A DNA stretch of 64,000 nucleotides from Sulfurisphaera javensis. GTDB taxonomy: Archaea; Thermoproteota; Thermoprotei_A; Sulfolobales; Sulfolobaceae. The stretch covers positions 1 to 64,000 of the forward strand of contig NZ_AP031322.1 in NCBI RefSeq assembly GCF_041154675.1, written 5' to 3'. The number at the start of each line of letters is the position of its first letter. Positions within the stretch are counted from its first letter, which is position 1. The notes beneath the pieces are model-generated. The model did not search any database, was not told where the DNA came from, and was given only the letters and a program-made list of their open reading frames with translations. Shown here piece by piece: positions 38,502 through 47,924 of this stretch. Made by a program: the position numbers and the translations under genes.

Positions 38502-38923
38502 TTCTAATTCTGAATTTTGAAGTAATTAAATATTTCTGTTTTTATCTTTACTCTATTAATATCACATTAGAAATAATATCATAATGGCTCACTTTGTTAT
38601 CGAAGATTAAGGAAAACCTCTCCTCAGAGCGTTACTTCCCAAAATCACCCCCTTGAAAATAAATCAAGCTAGATAAAAAGTAGTTCCATAATTTTAATTA
38701 GTTAGATAAAAGTCATTTTCATTTAGCATATAAAAACATCTTAACATATATCGTCAGAAAGGTGTAAATTATTTTGGAAAATATATTAATATTATAAGTT
38801 TTATCTTAGCCTTTATAAAGAGAAAAACTACATGAAGACCCTATGCTATAGTAATTCATTTTATTTCTTGTTAATTTGTATTTATTTTTACTAACATAAA
38901 ATAAAGTCTTAGTAATATTCTTC

Positions 38924-39150
38924 ATGAATCGAATTTGGGAAGTACCGTTCAAGGCGTGGAGAAAATTAGACTCCTCAGAAGAACCAAAAACTTTTTCAGA
39001 ATTAGTATGGTTAGACAATCATTTCATTTGCGAAAATTAGATGAACTATTAACAAAAAATCAAGAAGGGATATCATTTAAAAGAAGAAGGAGGGAAAAAG
39101 AAAGTTATCTCTTCGATAGACTTACCAAAGCAAGATTATCAGATATTTAG
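38924..39150 (+). pseudogene. Short overlapping frames of uncertain status
   Basis: An ATG at 38924 gives 38 codons (MNRIWEVPFKAWRKLDSSEE...HFICEN) with good coding character, then stops at 39038-39040. The frame from 38935 continues to 39150 with KNQEGISFKRRRREKESYLFDRL. They may be two parts of one broken gene of about 75 residues. I do not recognise the family. Confidence 0.3.
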
Positions 39151-39283
39151 ACTTGGTAAAGATAGATAATTAAACGTAAAAATATAGGAAAGAAACTCAT
39201 AATAAGACTTATTAAGAAGCTAAATTTAAGCTAGATAAATTTTAATTCACTTAAAGAAGTTTTGGATGAGATTGGAGATGTTG

Positions 39284-39309
39284 AAATCTCATCTGTTTCG
39301 ATGAGATTT
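39284..39309. other. Perfect 10-bp hairpin
   Basis: AAATCTCATC (39284-39293), loop TGTTTC, then GATGAGATTT (39300-39309). It stands alone in a 450-base spacer (39151-39599) in which I otherwise see nothing. It could be a transcription end or a protein-binding palindrome. Confidence 0.45.
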
Positions 39310-39599
39310 ACACTCTTATAAAAATAGATTAAAAACGTTAAAAAGAAGAAATAGAAGGAGAAAAAGGGAGATTCATTCTATCTTCTTCACATATTATTTT
39401 AGAGGTAAACAAAATATAGTGTACAACGAGATAAAACAATTCTCGTCATTTTTATAGATAAATCTCGATGGAGGAATAGTCAAGGTCATTAGAGAATATC
39501 CTTTTTATTAGCTGAGTCTAATGAACTTAATGACTTTACCTTCTTTTAAGTTAATTGTAACTAAGGTTAACGAGAAGTGATAAGAGTTAGGGAAAGTAG

Positions 39600-40448
39600 T
39601 TAACTTTTATCACCAGATATAATTTCTCTACTTAAGTCAATTTTACAAACCCTATCTGCTAATTTTTTTATTTCATATAATGAGGGAAGTTCACTTAGTC
39701 TCATTTCTTGTTTTAAGAAAAGTCTTGAATCAAATTTTATGATAATACCTAAACTTAACGTCTTATGGACAGCCTTTATCTTATCATTAACATAATTTAA
39801 AGCATACTCAAGAAACTCTTTTGCCTCATTTACCTCATCCTCTTTGACTTTATTTATTATAAAAGCTAAGGGATTACTAATCCCTTTATATCTAGAAACT
39901 CCTTCTACTTCTATCAAATAATCTAGTGATTTTTGAAGTATTTCTTTCGGAAATGTCGTAATGTAAATTCGATATTTAACATCATCTTTAAATACGCTTT
40001 CATATACTTCTCTTTCAGTCTTTGCGATTTCAGTATCAAAACCAATTAATGGTTGATTATCTATAATAACACAATTAAAATTATCGCTTAATAGAACTTG
40101 TTTGTACGCTTGGATAAACTTCTCTCGCAAATCTTTGTTCTCGATAATTATCTTTGTAGCTTTTTCCGTTTCAATATTATCACCACCAAATTTAAAAATA
40201 GTTATACTACCAGTACCCACTTGTATTTTCTTATAAGTTTCATTAATTTCGTTCTCCATTGAGGAAATTTTCGATAAAAGTCCCTTACTTTTAATACCTA
40301 AAATTCGTGATAACGTTCCAGTAATGTCCCTGTCTATTAATAAAACTTTATATCCATGTGAAGCTAACTCCACACTAAGGAGTAATGAAACTGTAGATTT
40401 TCCTACTCCACCTTTTATTCCTAATACTGAGATTCGATAAGTTTGCAT
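39600..40448 (-). CDS. ParA/MinD-family ATPase
   Basis: 282-residue cytoplasmic P-loop ATPase. The deviant Walker A is KGGVGKST (residues 12-19), with KVLLIDRD as switch region and FNCVIIDNQP as Walker B. This family positions plasmids, chromosomes or protein complexes. No parB- or segB-like gene is adjacent, and the neighbours are decayed DNA, so it may be a relic of an integrated element or a stand-alone protein. Confidence 0.85.
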   Translation of the reverse strand: MQTYRISVLGIKGGVGKSTVSLLLSVELASHGYKVLLIDRDITGTLSRILGIKSKGLLSKISSMENEINETYKKIQVGTGSITIFKFGGDNIETEKATKIIIENKDLREKFIQAYKQVLLSDNFNCVIIDNQPLIGFDTEIAKTEREVYESVFKDDVKYRIYITTFPKEILQKSLDYLIEVEGVSRYKGISNPLAFIINKVKEDEVNEAKEFLEYALNYVNDKIKAVHKTLSLGIIIKFDSRLFLKQEMRLSELPSLYEIKKLADRVCKIDLSREIISGDKS

Positions 40449-40786
40449 TCATAACTATACGTGATTCAAACAATTTAAATTTTAATCTTTGCTAATAAAA
40501 TTCTTGTAGAAGTTTTTTATTGATGATGAGCTCGATCCTTACGGATCAGTGAAGAGTATTAAGATCTGAAATCTCATAATAAAGTTAATTACCTTTAAGA
40601 TATTCCTAACGCTACTCTAGAAGTAATTTTTTACTCTTTACCTAAACTTGAGAATGAAAGCTGAAAAGTAGTTAGAACTTTGGTTGAATATTCTATACTA
40701 ACTCATCAATACTACGCCTTAGCCTTCTTACCGCGTGATGTAAGTCAAAAAGCTTTTTATAGCATTACTGGGAATATTTATTCGAG
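40449..40786. other. Spacer with possible decayed coding frame
   Basis: On the plus strand about 40573-40790 one frame reads DIPNATLEVIFYSLPKLENES, stop, KVVRTLVEYSILTHQYYALAF and so on, interrupted by TAA and TGA. It looks like a lost gene end rather than random sequence. GATCC-TTAC-GGATC near 40531 is a small palindrome. Nothing else is identifiable. Confidence 0.35.
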
Positions 40787-40853
40787 GACTGTCCGGGTAT
40801 ACGGACAGAATGAATCAAGTTAAGCAGACTGTCCGGGTATACGGACAGAATGA
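40787..40853 (+). repeat. Two identical 27-base palindromic repeats before the DUF3800 gene
   Basis: Copies at 40787-40813 and 40827-40853 are identical and 40 bases apart. Each contains TGTCCG-GGTATA-CGGACA, a 6-bp stem, inside GAC...GAATGA. The second ends 34 bases before the GTG of the DUF3800 gene. A minus-strand version at 20656-20676 precedes the truncated DUF3800 copy and keeps the stem through compensatory changes. It may be an operator or an RNA element. Confidence 0.65.
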
Positions 40854-40887
40854 CGCGTTTATATATTTTTAATTTCTACTTATTCCA

Positions 40888-41556
40888 GTGATTATTGCTA
40901 TAGATGAGTCAGGGAATCCTTCAAACGAGAACCCCTATATTCTAGGAATATCTGTTATCTTGAAAGAAAAGGAGTATGAAAAGAATTACGTTAAGATTCC
41001 AGAGAAGTTATTTGGAAAATTTAAAGTTTTAAAATATTCAGAAAGCTTACCAAAACCAAGTAGAATTGAAGGACCTAATGCAAAGGGACTATTTATAGAA
41101 TTTCTTTCTAATTACGTTATTCCAATAGGAATAATTATAGAAAAGTATGAGAAAATAAAAGGTGAACTTGCCGTAAACATTTGGGGAAGACTGATAGCCT
41201 ATCACGTAAATGAGATATTACTCAAATTTAAACCTAATGAGGTTACCATAATTTACGATAGAAATCCTTTACTCACTAATAATGAAAAAATGTTTATTAT
41301 TAATAATTTTCATAAATGGATAAAAGGTGTGAAGAGCGTAATAAGATTGAACATAGGTGGAAAGGATAGGGACATTTGGGTTTCATCTGCTGACTTTATT
41401 GCCGGGTTAATAAGGGAAGAACTTTGGTGTATTGAAGGAAAATTGATAGGAGAGTATTGCAAAAGCGTTAACGAGTGGTTTAATCTCCTTAAACCTTACA
41501 TTTATTTTTATACTACAGATGATATAAAAATTCTATTTGGTATTCTTTACAAATAA
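40888..41556 (+). CDS. DUF3800 protein
   Basis: 222 residues, full length for the family. It opens with IIAIDESG, the conserved acidic motif of DUF3800 (RNase H-like fold), and has later acidic positions in TIIYDRN and the segment DIWVSSADFIAGLI that completes the fold. The start is GTG 40888. Biochemical role of DUF3800 is not established; members occur in mobile and defence contexts. A truncated relative lies at 20396-20596 in this window. Confidence 0.85.
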   Translation: MIIAIDESGNPSNENPYILGISVILKEKEYEKNYVKIPEKLFGKFKVLKYSESLPKPSRIEGPNAKGLFIEFLSNYVIPIGIIIEKYEKIKGELAVNIWGRLIAYHVNEILLKFKPNEVTIIYDRNPLLTNNEKMFIINNFHKWIKGVKSVIRLNIGGKDRDIWVSSADFIAGLIREELWCIEGKLIGEYCKSVNEWFNLLKPYIYFYTTDDIKILFGILYK

Positions 41557-42205
41557 TAACTGATAAACTACTCAAGTAACTATTCCTTCCGAATTAATAA
41601 TTGAAGTACCAACACTGGAAATTTCAGACGTTAATCACGGAGTTCAAGTCCGGCAGTACTATAGGTTTAAAATATAATAAGATTCCCAAAAATAAATTAA
41701 GCTATTTCTAAATAATATTACATAGATAAGTATACAATTAGTAGCTTCTACTACTATTTTATCAGTTCTATCCCTTAATAGTGCTAACTTTAGGACTTCT
41801 TGATTATGAGATATTAGGTTTGTGCCTTGTTTTTTATGAAATCAAAAATGAATTCTAATCTATTATTAAAGTCTATCTATAATTATTACTTATGTGATCA
41901 TATATGTGTATCTTATTAATTTAAGTTAAAATTTTCCCTTAATTTATGTCTTTGCCTGATTGTCCTAAATTGAAACTTAATCTTACGATAATCCGAAATT
42001 TGTAGTCTCATATTGAATTTTATATGTAATGATGGATTAGGTTATTTAATATTCAGAATATTGAGGTTATCATCTTTCTTTATTGTCATTTATATAGGGA
42101 GTTTAATAGCATGTTTTAAGAGAACAACTATTACGGTTTAAGAGAAATATAATTATGAAACAATGAGTAACATAACATTTTAACCTTATAATCTAAGAAT
42201 TCTTT
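41557..42205. other. Spacer without recognisable gene
   Basis: About 650 bases, AT-rich, no coding frame that I trust. A T-arm-like GGAGTTCAAGTCCGG at 41638-41652 was examined and is not part of a tRNA. The promoter for the gene at 42206 should lie near the right end. Confidence 0.45.
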
Positions 42206-42940
42206 ATGCAGTATGTCATTGGCGAGATAGATGACGATGCTGTTAAGATATTGCAAGAGATAGTAAAATACCTTTCTAGTTACAATGTAGACAAGGATTT
42301 TATTACTGACGTGTTTTCAATATTTTACTCTAATAATCCATCATTAATCTCTCCTCTTCAGCTAGAGAATACATCAAACTGTTATATTTTCGAAAGTTAT
42401 CTGATCCTTTTATCTAAATGGATAAGATTAATGACAAAAGGGTTTAAGGAAAGGAGTGTTATAGTCTCTGCAATTGTTATAGATGAATTACTAATGATGC
42501 TAAACCCTAAGATTGAAGAAGATAAGCAATTACTTAATGAAATTCAAGGAAAAAGGAGTAAAGATATTTCATTAGATAAAATTAAGAGAATAGTTGATAA
42601 CATAATTGCTGATTTAGAAGAAAGGATAACGACAAGTGACTTAATTATTTACTTCATAAGGGTTTTAACAGAAAGCGAATCCTTAGATCCTTTCTCAGAA
42701 TACTATGTATTTAAGTTTATGAAGAAGCTCATGGAATATCCAAAGGAGATTGCTGATATAGTTAAACTATCAAGAATAAAAGAAATTAGGGAGATTATAC
42801 TTGAAGCAATTGAAGGGAACTCGGAATTAAGTGAATATGTAAAACAAACTAGAGAATTAACAAGAACGATAAGCATAGAAGAAGCTTTAAGTATTCTGAA
42901 GGAAGCTTTAAGTAGAAGCCTTAGCTTGAATAGCTTATAA
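42206..42940 (+). CDS. Hypothetical helical protein
   Basis: 244-residue soluble protein, almost entirely helical, rich in Ile/Leu/Glu, with no membrane segment or recognised motif. The C-terminus (TRTISIEEALSILKEALSRSLSL) is probably a coiled coil. It stands alone between two long spacers. A real gene by length and codon use; no function can be offered. Confidence 0.7.
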   Translation: MQYVIGEIDDDAVKILQEIVKYLSSYNVDKDFITDVFSIFYSNNPSLISPLQLENTSNCYIFESYLILLSKWIRLMTKGFKERSVIVSAIVIDELLMMLNPKIEEDKQLLNEIQGKRSKDISLDKIKRIVDNIIADLEERITTSDLIIYFIRVLTESESLDPFSEYYVFKFMKKLMEYPKEIADIVKLSRIKEIREIILEAIEGNSELSEYVKQTRELTRTISIEEALSILKEALSRSLSLNSL

Positions 42941-43480
42941 TAGTTTTAAAAATATTGTGATAATGAAAATTTTCTTTGAAAAGTAATTGGGTTAACTAAA
43001 GTAAGCTTTCTTAACTTTTCCATTAACGAAAATACAATTTCTATAACTGACATTAATTTGAACAATAATAGTACCAAAGCCTCAGTTGATATGCTTTAAC
43101 TGGAAAATCCATCGTTGATATTATAAATGACTTATTTTTAAATAAGAACGAAACATCCTTATGAGATTTAGGATTTAATAGGAAAATATAAGCCTCATAA
43201 ATTAAGTTAGGTAGAAAGAAGTTTAATTATAAAAAAGAATTATTAAAAATTAAAATTTATAAATCAACTAATGTTTGGGTTCATTTTGTTTTAACTTTCA
43301 ACTTGAATTAAAATTTCTTCTACTAATTCATCCTATTCTCCTTGCGATATTATAACCCTTCTTTAAGTCTTAATCTTAAATATTATATTTCTTTTGAAAA
43401 AATTAATTAGTATGTTTCTCAATTCAACTAGAAATAGATTTTAAAAAATCTTATTTGTCTTTTTACTATTCATTGCTCTA
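42941..43480. other. Spacer without recognisable gene
   Basis: 540 AT-rich bases between convergent genes; no gene, RNA or strong repeat seen. Confidence 0.4.
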
Positions 43481-44041
43481 TTATTTCATTATTGGTTTTC
43501 CCAATGGCGGACTTTTCCCTAGACTTTCAGCTACCACAGTGCTCAGACCAGTATACCATGCAGCAATTGCAGTTAATATCCCTACATAACCACCTGCATG
43601 AGTTAATCCACTATTATTCATCATTGCTCCTAAACCTAATAGGAAAAATGTTATCCATAGTAGTAAAAACGTAGTAAATAAACCTAGATTACTTTTGAAT
43701 GTGCCAAACCACATAACTAGAGTAAATATCCCAAATGCTATTAGTACAAGACCTATTCCTTGTAATGTAACTCCTCCGATAAATCCTCCAGCTGTCAGGA
43801 AATACCATTCCCAAAAGGCCCCATAAGTAAAAAATGCTGTATAACCAAAAGTGTTTCCAGACTTCCATTCTAGTATGCCGGCAACTAGCTGAGCTAAGCC
43901 TCCATAAAATGCAGCTAACCCTAAAACAACTGAAACTCCTTGAGTAATTAATCCAGCATTATAACAAGATAATACTAGCGTAGTTAGGGCGAATCCAGAA
44001 AGTCCTAATGGTGCAGGGTTTGCGCTCTTTTGATCTGTCAT
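43481..44041 (-). CDS. GPR1/FUN34/YaaH-family acetate transporter
   Basis: Acetate/succinate transporter (186 aa) with six hydrophobic segments. The family signature [14 protein letters not shown] is at residues 8-21. The protein is complete. It would move acetate across the membrane and could feed the CoA synthetase at 34537, though the genes are 7 kb apart. Confidence 0.9.
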   Translation of the reverse strand: MTDQKSANPAPLGLSGFALTTLVLSCYNAGLITQGVSVVLGLAAFYGGLAQLVAGILEWKSGNTFGYTAFFTYGAFWEWYFLTAGGFIGGVTLQGIGLVLIAFGIFTLVMWFGTFKSNLGLFTTFLLLWITFFLLGLGAMMNNSGLTHAGGYVGILTAIAAWYTGLSTVVAESLGKSPPLGKPIMK

Positions 44042-44251
44042 GTTGTTTCTCTCTATGCAAAAATAATTAAAAAAGTTAGCTACATTGATACAAAAATTAT
44101 GTAAGAAATTTTTATCGTTAGGTGTTGCTATTGTATAAAGGAAATTATATATACTTTTTCGTTTATATTTATAGTTAATTAAATTTTTAAATCTCTGAAA
44201 TAAAATTAATAAACTAGGAAAAATTAAATTATTATAAATAATTTATAAAAG

Positions 44252-44596
44252 TTATACTTCCTTTCTTTTTTGTATATACTCAATTAACTCATCTATTACT
44301 TTTTTCACTGCTATTAAAGGTTCCTCATGATATTTCAAAAACTCCTTACCTTTTTCTGTTATAAAGTACTTCTTTACTTCTATTCCTTTGTTATTTTTCT
44401 CTATTCTAGGAACTATTAACCCCTTTCTTGTCATATTTTTTAATATGACATATATTGAACCTTCTGGTAATTCATAATTCAACTTCTCTTTTATTATTTT
44501 TTCTAGTTCATAACCGTGCTTAGGTTCTTCATCTAGTGACTTTAATATTAAGAGAGTTATAATTCCCTTAAGGATAATTTCAGTAATTTCTCTCAC
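44252..44596 (-). CDS. PadR-family transcriptional regulator
   Basis: 114-residue winged-helix regulator: ILKSLDEEPKHGYELEKIIKEK and YELPEGSIYVILKNMTRKGL form the PadR N-terminal domain, followed by a basic wing and a C-terminal dimerisation helix. Its ATG overlaps the stop of the MFS gene by four bases, so both are co-expressed; it probably regulates the transporter operon, as PadR proteins often do. Confidence 0.9.
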   Translation of the reverse strand: MREITEIILKGIITLLILKSLDEEPKHGYELEKIIKEKLNYELPEGSIYVILKNMTRKGLIVPRIEKNNKGIEVKKYFITEKGKEFLKYHEEPLIAVKKVIDELIEYIQKRKEV

Positions 44597-45933
44597 CCAA
44601 ATAATGGAACTTTACTTCTTCTTGGAGGTTTAGGCAATAATAAAGTTAAAGCAAAGGCTATGAAAGCCATTATACTTACTATTTCACTCGCAAAGACTAA
44701 GTTAGTAAACTGTGAAATTGCACCAACAACTACAGGTCCTACAGCGCCTCCTCCAGTAACTCCTAGCCCCCAGACTAAAGAGTTAGCAAAGCCAGAGGAG
44801 TTTCTGGGTACGAAATCTCCAACTAACGATAACATTAACGGAAAAGCACTGAAATTAAAGAAACCGAATATAACTAGGAGCGCTTCATTAGGAATTCTTA
44901 AGAAGACTAAAATTGAAAGTGCAGCACCTAAAGTTGATATGGCATATAATAATCTTCTTCCATATCTATCTGAAAGTAATCCTAATATTGGCTGTCCAAC
45001 AATCGCTGCAGCTAATGCTATACTTATTGCTTCTCCTAAGTTAACATTATAAGAATAACCATAATCTTCAACTAATAATGTTGGAAGGAATTGTGATATT
45101 CCTTGACCAAAGACGCTTCTAAGAAATGCTGTTATTGTTAATAAGATTATTATTGACATAGTAGTTTTACTAACTGTCTCTTTCTTTACCTCACTTTGCT
45201 TTGGGTCATCTAATTTAATTTTAAGGAAGAATGAAGGTAAGGAAGCAATTACTGAAACTATACCTAAGATTACTGATGCTAAAATCATATCATTATGAAG
45301 TATTGCAAAGAGAATTAACGTTAATGTTGGATATAAGGCTCTTCCTAGACTTCCCATAGAACCGTTTACTCCTAATGCAAATCCTGCACTACCTTGATAC
45401 GTTATTGAAAGCATTGCACCTCCAAGTGGATGATAAAAGGTTGATGAGAATCCAGCTAAGGCTACAGAGAAAAATACTAATGGTATTGAGTGTATTTTAA
45501 GAGAAAATCCAAATAATATTAGACTAAGCCCCCATAGTAAAATTCCTAAGCCCATTAAACCAGAATAATTTCTTGTCCTGTCAGCTATTCTAGATACAAA
45601 TGGAGCCGTTAAGGCTGAAATACCAAAAAAGAATACTCCAGAAAGTATTCCTATGATTATTTTTGTTAATCCTAAATAAATTATTAAATAGGTAAAAGTT
45701 ACTGGGAAAAACCATGTATTTCCGTCATTTATGAAATGGGAAATTGATGTTAAGGCAAGTATTCTGCTTTTCATAAGAGTAATTAGTAAGTTATCCCTAA
45801 AATATTTATCCCTAAATAAGTTTAGGATTCTTTCAAAATGCTTCTTATTTCTATAAGTTTTAAATGGACTAAGCTTTCTGTGTAAAGACATTTCACTGAA
45901 AAATTTCACATAATCCATACTACTTACATACAA
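44593..45933 (-). CDS. MFS efflux-type transporter
   Basis: Up to 446 residues with 12 hydrophobic segments; SHFINDGNTWFFPV and LLSDRYGRRLL mark a major facilitator of the fosmidomycin-resistance-like type. The open frame has about 53 polar residues before Met54 (45774); an AT-rich ATAAATATTTT about 35 bases before that codon suggests the true start may be 45774. Paired with a PadR regulator, it is probably a drug or metabolite exporter. Confidence 0.85.
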   Translation of the reverse strand: MYVSSMDYVKFFSEMSLHRKLSPFKTYRNKKHFERILNLFRDKYFRDNLLITLMKSRILALTSISHFINDGNTWFFPVTFTYLIIYLGLTKIIIGILSGVFFFGISALTAPFVSRIADRTRNYSGLMGLGILLWGLSLILFGFSLKIHSIPLVFFSVALAGFSSTFYHPLGGAMLSITYQGSAGFALGVNGSMGSLGRALYPTLTLILFAILHNDMILASVILGIVSVIASLPSFFLKIKLDDPKQSEVKKETVSKTTMSIIILLTITAFLRSVFGQGISQFLPTLLVEDYGYSYNVNLGEAISIALAAAIVGQPILGLLSDRYGRRLLYAISTLGAALSILVFLRIPNEALLVIFGFFNFSAFPLMLSLVGDFVPRNSSGFANSLVWGLGVTGGGAVGPVVVGAISQFTNLVFASEIVSIMAFIAFALTLLLPKPPRRSKVPLFG

Positions 45934-46368
45934 AACAACACTTCCGGTAAGTTTTGAGACTCTAATTTATCAAGTTCTAAGTATTTAATTAAGATTAAAT
46001 CTATAATTAATAGTTCGAAAATATTCTTTAATTCCTATTTCAACTCCACAATAGAATTAAACATTTTATTCTTAAAGAATTCTTTCAAGCTCTTGAAAAT
46101 AGCCTTAGTTATATTAAGCTACGAAGAGTATTTAGGAGTAAAAATAACGTTACTGTTTCCGGAAAGTCATTTTAGAGATTAAAACTTACTGGGCTTTCTT
46201 AATATAAGTATGCGAAATTTTTAACCAACAAATTTATTACTGAACGCTAACGTTTCATGATCTTATAAAATATATGCCCGAGGAAAAGGGAATCTGGATA
46301 ATAGTTAAAAGACATGACTTGTTACTTTTTTACTAAACTCTAAAAATGGAAATTTAAACACCATTACC
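45934..46368. other. Spacer with transposase remnant and shared inverted repeat
   Basis: No intact gene. It holds 18 bases (46148-46165) present inverted at 57176-57193, and the transposase-related stretch 46203-46248. Confidence 0.45.
46203..46248 (-). mobile_element. Transposase fragment (46 bases)
   Basis: Forty-one of 46 bases match 23879-23924 in the same orientation. Minus-strand translation SVINLLVKNFAYLY matches the SVINLSVKNFAYLY of the transposase remnant at 23452-23943. Only this short piece survives here. Confidence 0.6.
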
Positions 46369-46833
46369 TTACTCTATTAATATTTTCTTTGCTTTCTCAT
46401 ACATTTCTTTAGTAGTATCAATATAGCCTTCGATGTCTTTCAATTTAGCTTCATGAAAACCTCAAATGCGCAAATAGTAAGCTGTAATCCAACCTTTATT
46501 TAACCAACCCCCTAATGTTTTAGACAAGTTGTATGCTACATTACCTAGTGTGTAAGTATACAATCTTCCTTCTTTTAAATACTGCTGGTATTCTGAAGTG
46601 TTAAATTTCTCCGCTAAAGCCTTAACAATCTCTTTAGCGACCTTATAAGCTTTCTCTGAAGGCTTGAATAACGTCACTTTTTCTTAAGTACTCCTCACAT
46701 TACTTCAAATATTTATCATCTAACTCAAGCCTAGCTTTGATACCTTCTCTAGGGTCAAGTTTAGATAAAGCAGAGATTATAAGATCCTTTGCATTAATAC
46801 CTTTCTCCTCAGCTTTTTTATCAGCTCATCCAT
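46369..46833 (-). pseudogene. PaREP1-family pseudogene
   Basis: Read leftward, a decayed PaREP1 protein appears: ADKKAEEKGINAKDLIISAL, stop (TAA), a one-base insertion near SEKAYK, the open part 46677-46462 (YKVAKEIVKALAEKF...NKGWITAYYLRI), TGA where the family has Trp (HxWGFHEA), and GFHEAKLKDIEGYIDTTKE to the end. At least two frameshifts and two stops. PaREP1 proteins are repeated in crenarchaeal genomes and of unknown function. Confidence 0.75.
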
Positions 46834-46926
46834 AATTTATTATCTTTTTCCTTACCCTATAATGATTTTTAAACACATTGAACACCTAACCTATCTGCTT
46901 AAAAATTGTAAACCATGATAAGCTTT

Positions 46927-47304
46927 TTAAAAGTTCTTCCTTTTTCCTCTAAAATACTGGATAATCTCAATCGCTATTCCTACTATTATTAAAAGAATAC
47001 TTATTTGTAAATAGTTTGAGTTTGGAAATATCTTCAAGCCTTTCAGAACTATACTTGCATTTCCGTCACCAAAAAGTTTGAAGTTTCCTTTAATAACTAT
47101 TGAATCTCCGTTTTCAAGTAGTACAAAATTTATTCCTCTCTGTACTAAAAATGTACCATTATTAACAGAGACTACTGCTTTATTATACCATTGGGGCATT
47201 GTAAAGGTTGAATTAGTATATACTATTGTAGAAAAGGGAAAGGTTAATTCGCCTAATGCGATAATTAAAAGACTTATTGAGATTAATATTCTTCCAAACT
47301 TCAT
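46927..47304 (-). CDS. Small membrane protein of the ABC export operon
   Basis: 125 residues: an N-terminal signal/anchor (ILISISLLIIALGELTF), an extracellular beta-rich part, and a C-terminal membrane helix followed by RGKRK. It overlaps the preceding gene by 4 bases and is the last gene of the five-gene unit. No family recognised. Confidence 0.7.
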   Translation of the reverse strand: MKFGRILISISLLIIALGELTFPFSTIVYTNSTFTMPQWYNKAVVSVNNGTFLVQRGINFVLLENGDSIVIKGNFKLFGDGNASIVLKGLKIFPNSNYLQISILLIIVGIAIEIIQYFRGKRKNF

Positions 47305-47924
47305 ATTGTCACTCTCCTAAATAATAGATAATCAACATAGACTATAATGAAAGACAAAACTAGAATATATTGTGAAACAGAGAACATACCTTTAAGTAAT
47401 AGGAAAAGAAATCCAAAAACCAATATTATACTTATGAAGAAACTTCTATATGGTCTTTTTAAAATAATTGTTATTAGTAAAGATATATTAGAAATGAATA
47501 AGTATAGGGAAAAGAACTCTATGAACCATAATGAAGGAGGAGTAAAGGAGGAAAGATAGAAAACTACTTCAGTAGCTAAGATGTAGAGTATTCCTAAAAG
47601 TAAAACATCAATAAAATAGGAAGCAAGGAAGAACTTTTTCCTTCCCCTCATTTGAAGGAAAGAAATGATTGTACCATCAAATAGATCTTGCCCTAAACCT
47701 AGGCTAATATTTTTTATATTTAATGTTGTTAAAATTAGGCTTTCCACCCATAGTATAATATTAAATGTAGCTAGTTGTTGGGTACTATCAACTATTCTAG
47801 TTAATGGGTAAAGAGAATTATAGGAAATTACAAGACCTGTAGCTAACGCAAAACTTAAATCTATGTAAGCTAAAAGGCCATTATCACCATATCTATGTTT
47901 TATTAAAAGTTCAATCATTCCCAT
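47301..47924 (-). CDS. ABC transporter membrane subunit
   Basis: 207-residue protein with six hydrophobic segments and no soluble domain, overlapping the ATPase gene by 10 bases. It is the probable ABC-2-like permease for that ATPase. No sequence motif of its own; assigned by position and topology. Confidence 0.7.
   Translation of the reverse strand: MGMIELLIKHRYGDNGLLAYIDLSFALATGLVISYNSLYPLTRIVDSTQQLATFNIILWVESLILTTLNIKNISLGLGQDLFDGTIISFLQMRGRKKFFLASYFIDVLLLGILYILATEVVFYLSSFTPPSLWFIEFFSLYLFISNISLLITIILKRPYRSFFISIILVFGFLFLLLKGMFSVSQYILVLSFIIVYVDYLLFRRVTI

Larger units (their letters stand above)
37848..38920. other. Decayed region with gene and IS remnants
   Basis: No intact gene. On the minus strand, 38008-38150 stays open for over 40 codons (KKTYTYLHIKTSRVTRERE...PEKEYMHLIYTVRDGE to TGA) and looks like the C-terminal tail of a lost protein. 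At 38343-38395 lies the repeat shared with 22674 and a hairpin-rich CCTCAC...GGGGAG stretch, and at 38432-38501 a palindromic structure. Confidence 0.4.

Noticed and set aside
38806-39018. 70-codon minus-strand frame in the decayed spacer
   Set aside because: No motif, poor composition, and it overlaps plus-strand frames with better coding character.
41636-41655. T-arm-like sequence GGAGTTCAAGTCCGG suggesting a tRNA or attachment site
   Set aside because: The stem only pairs with a shifted 7-base loop, and no anticodon arm, D arm or acceptor stem lies upstream; treated as chance.
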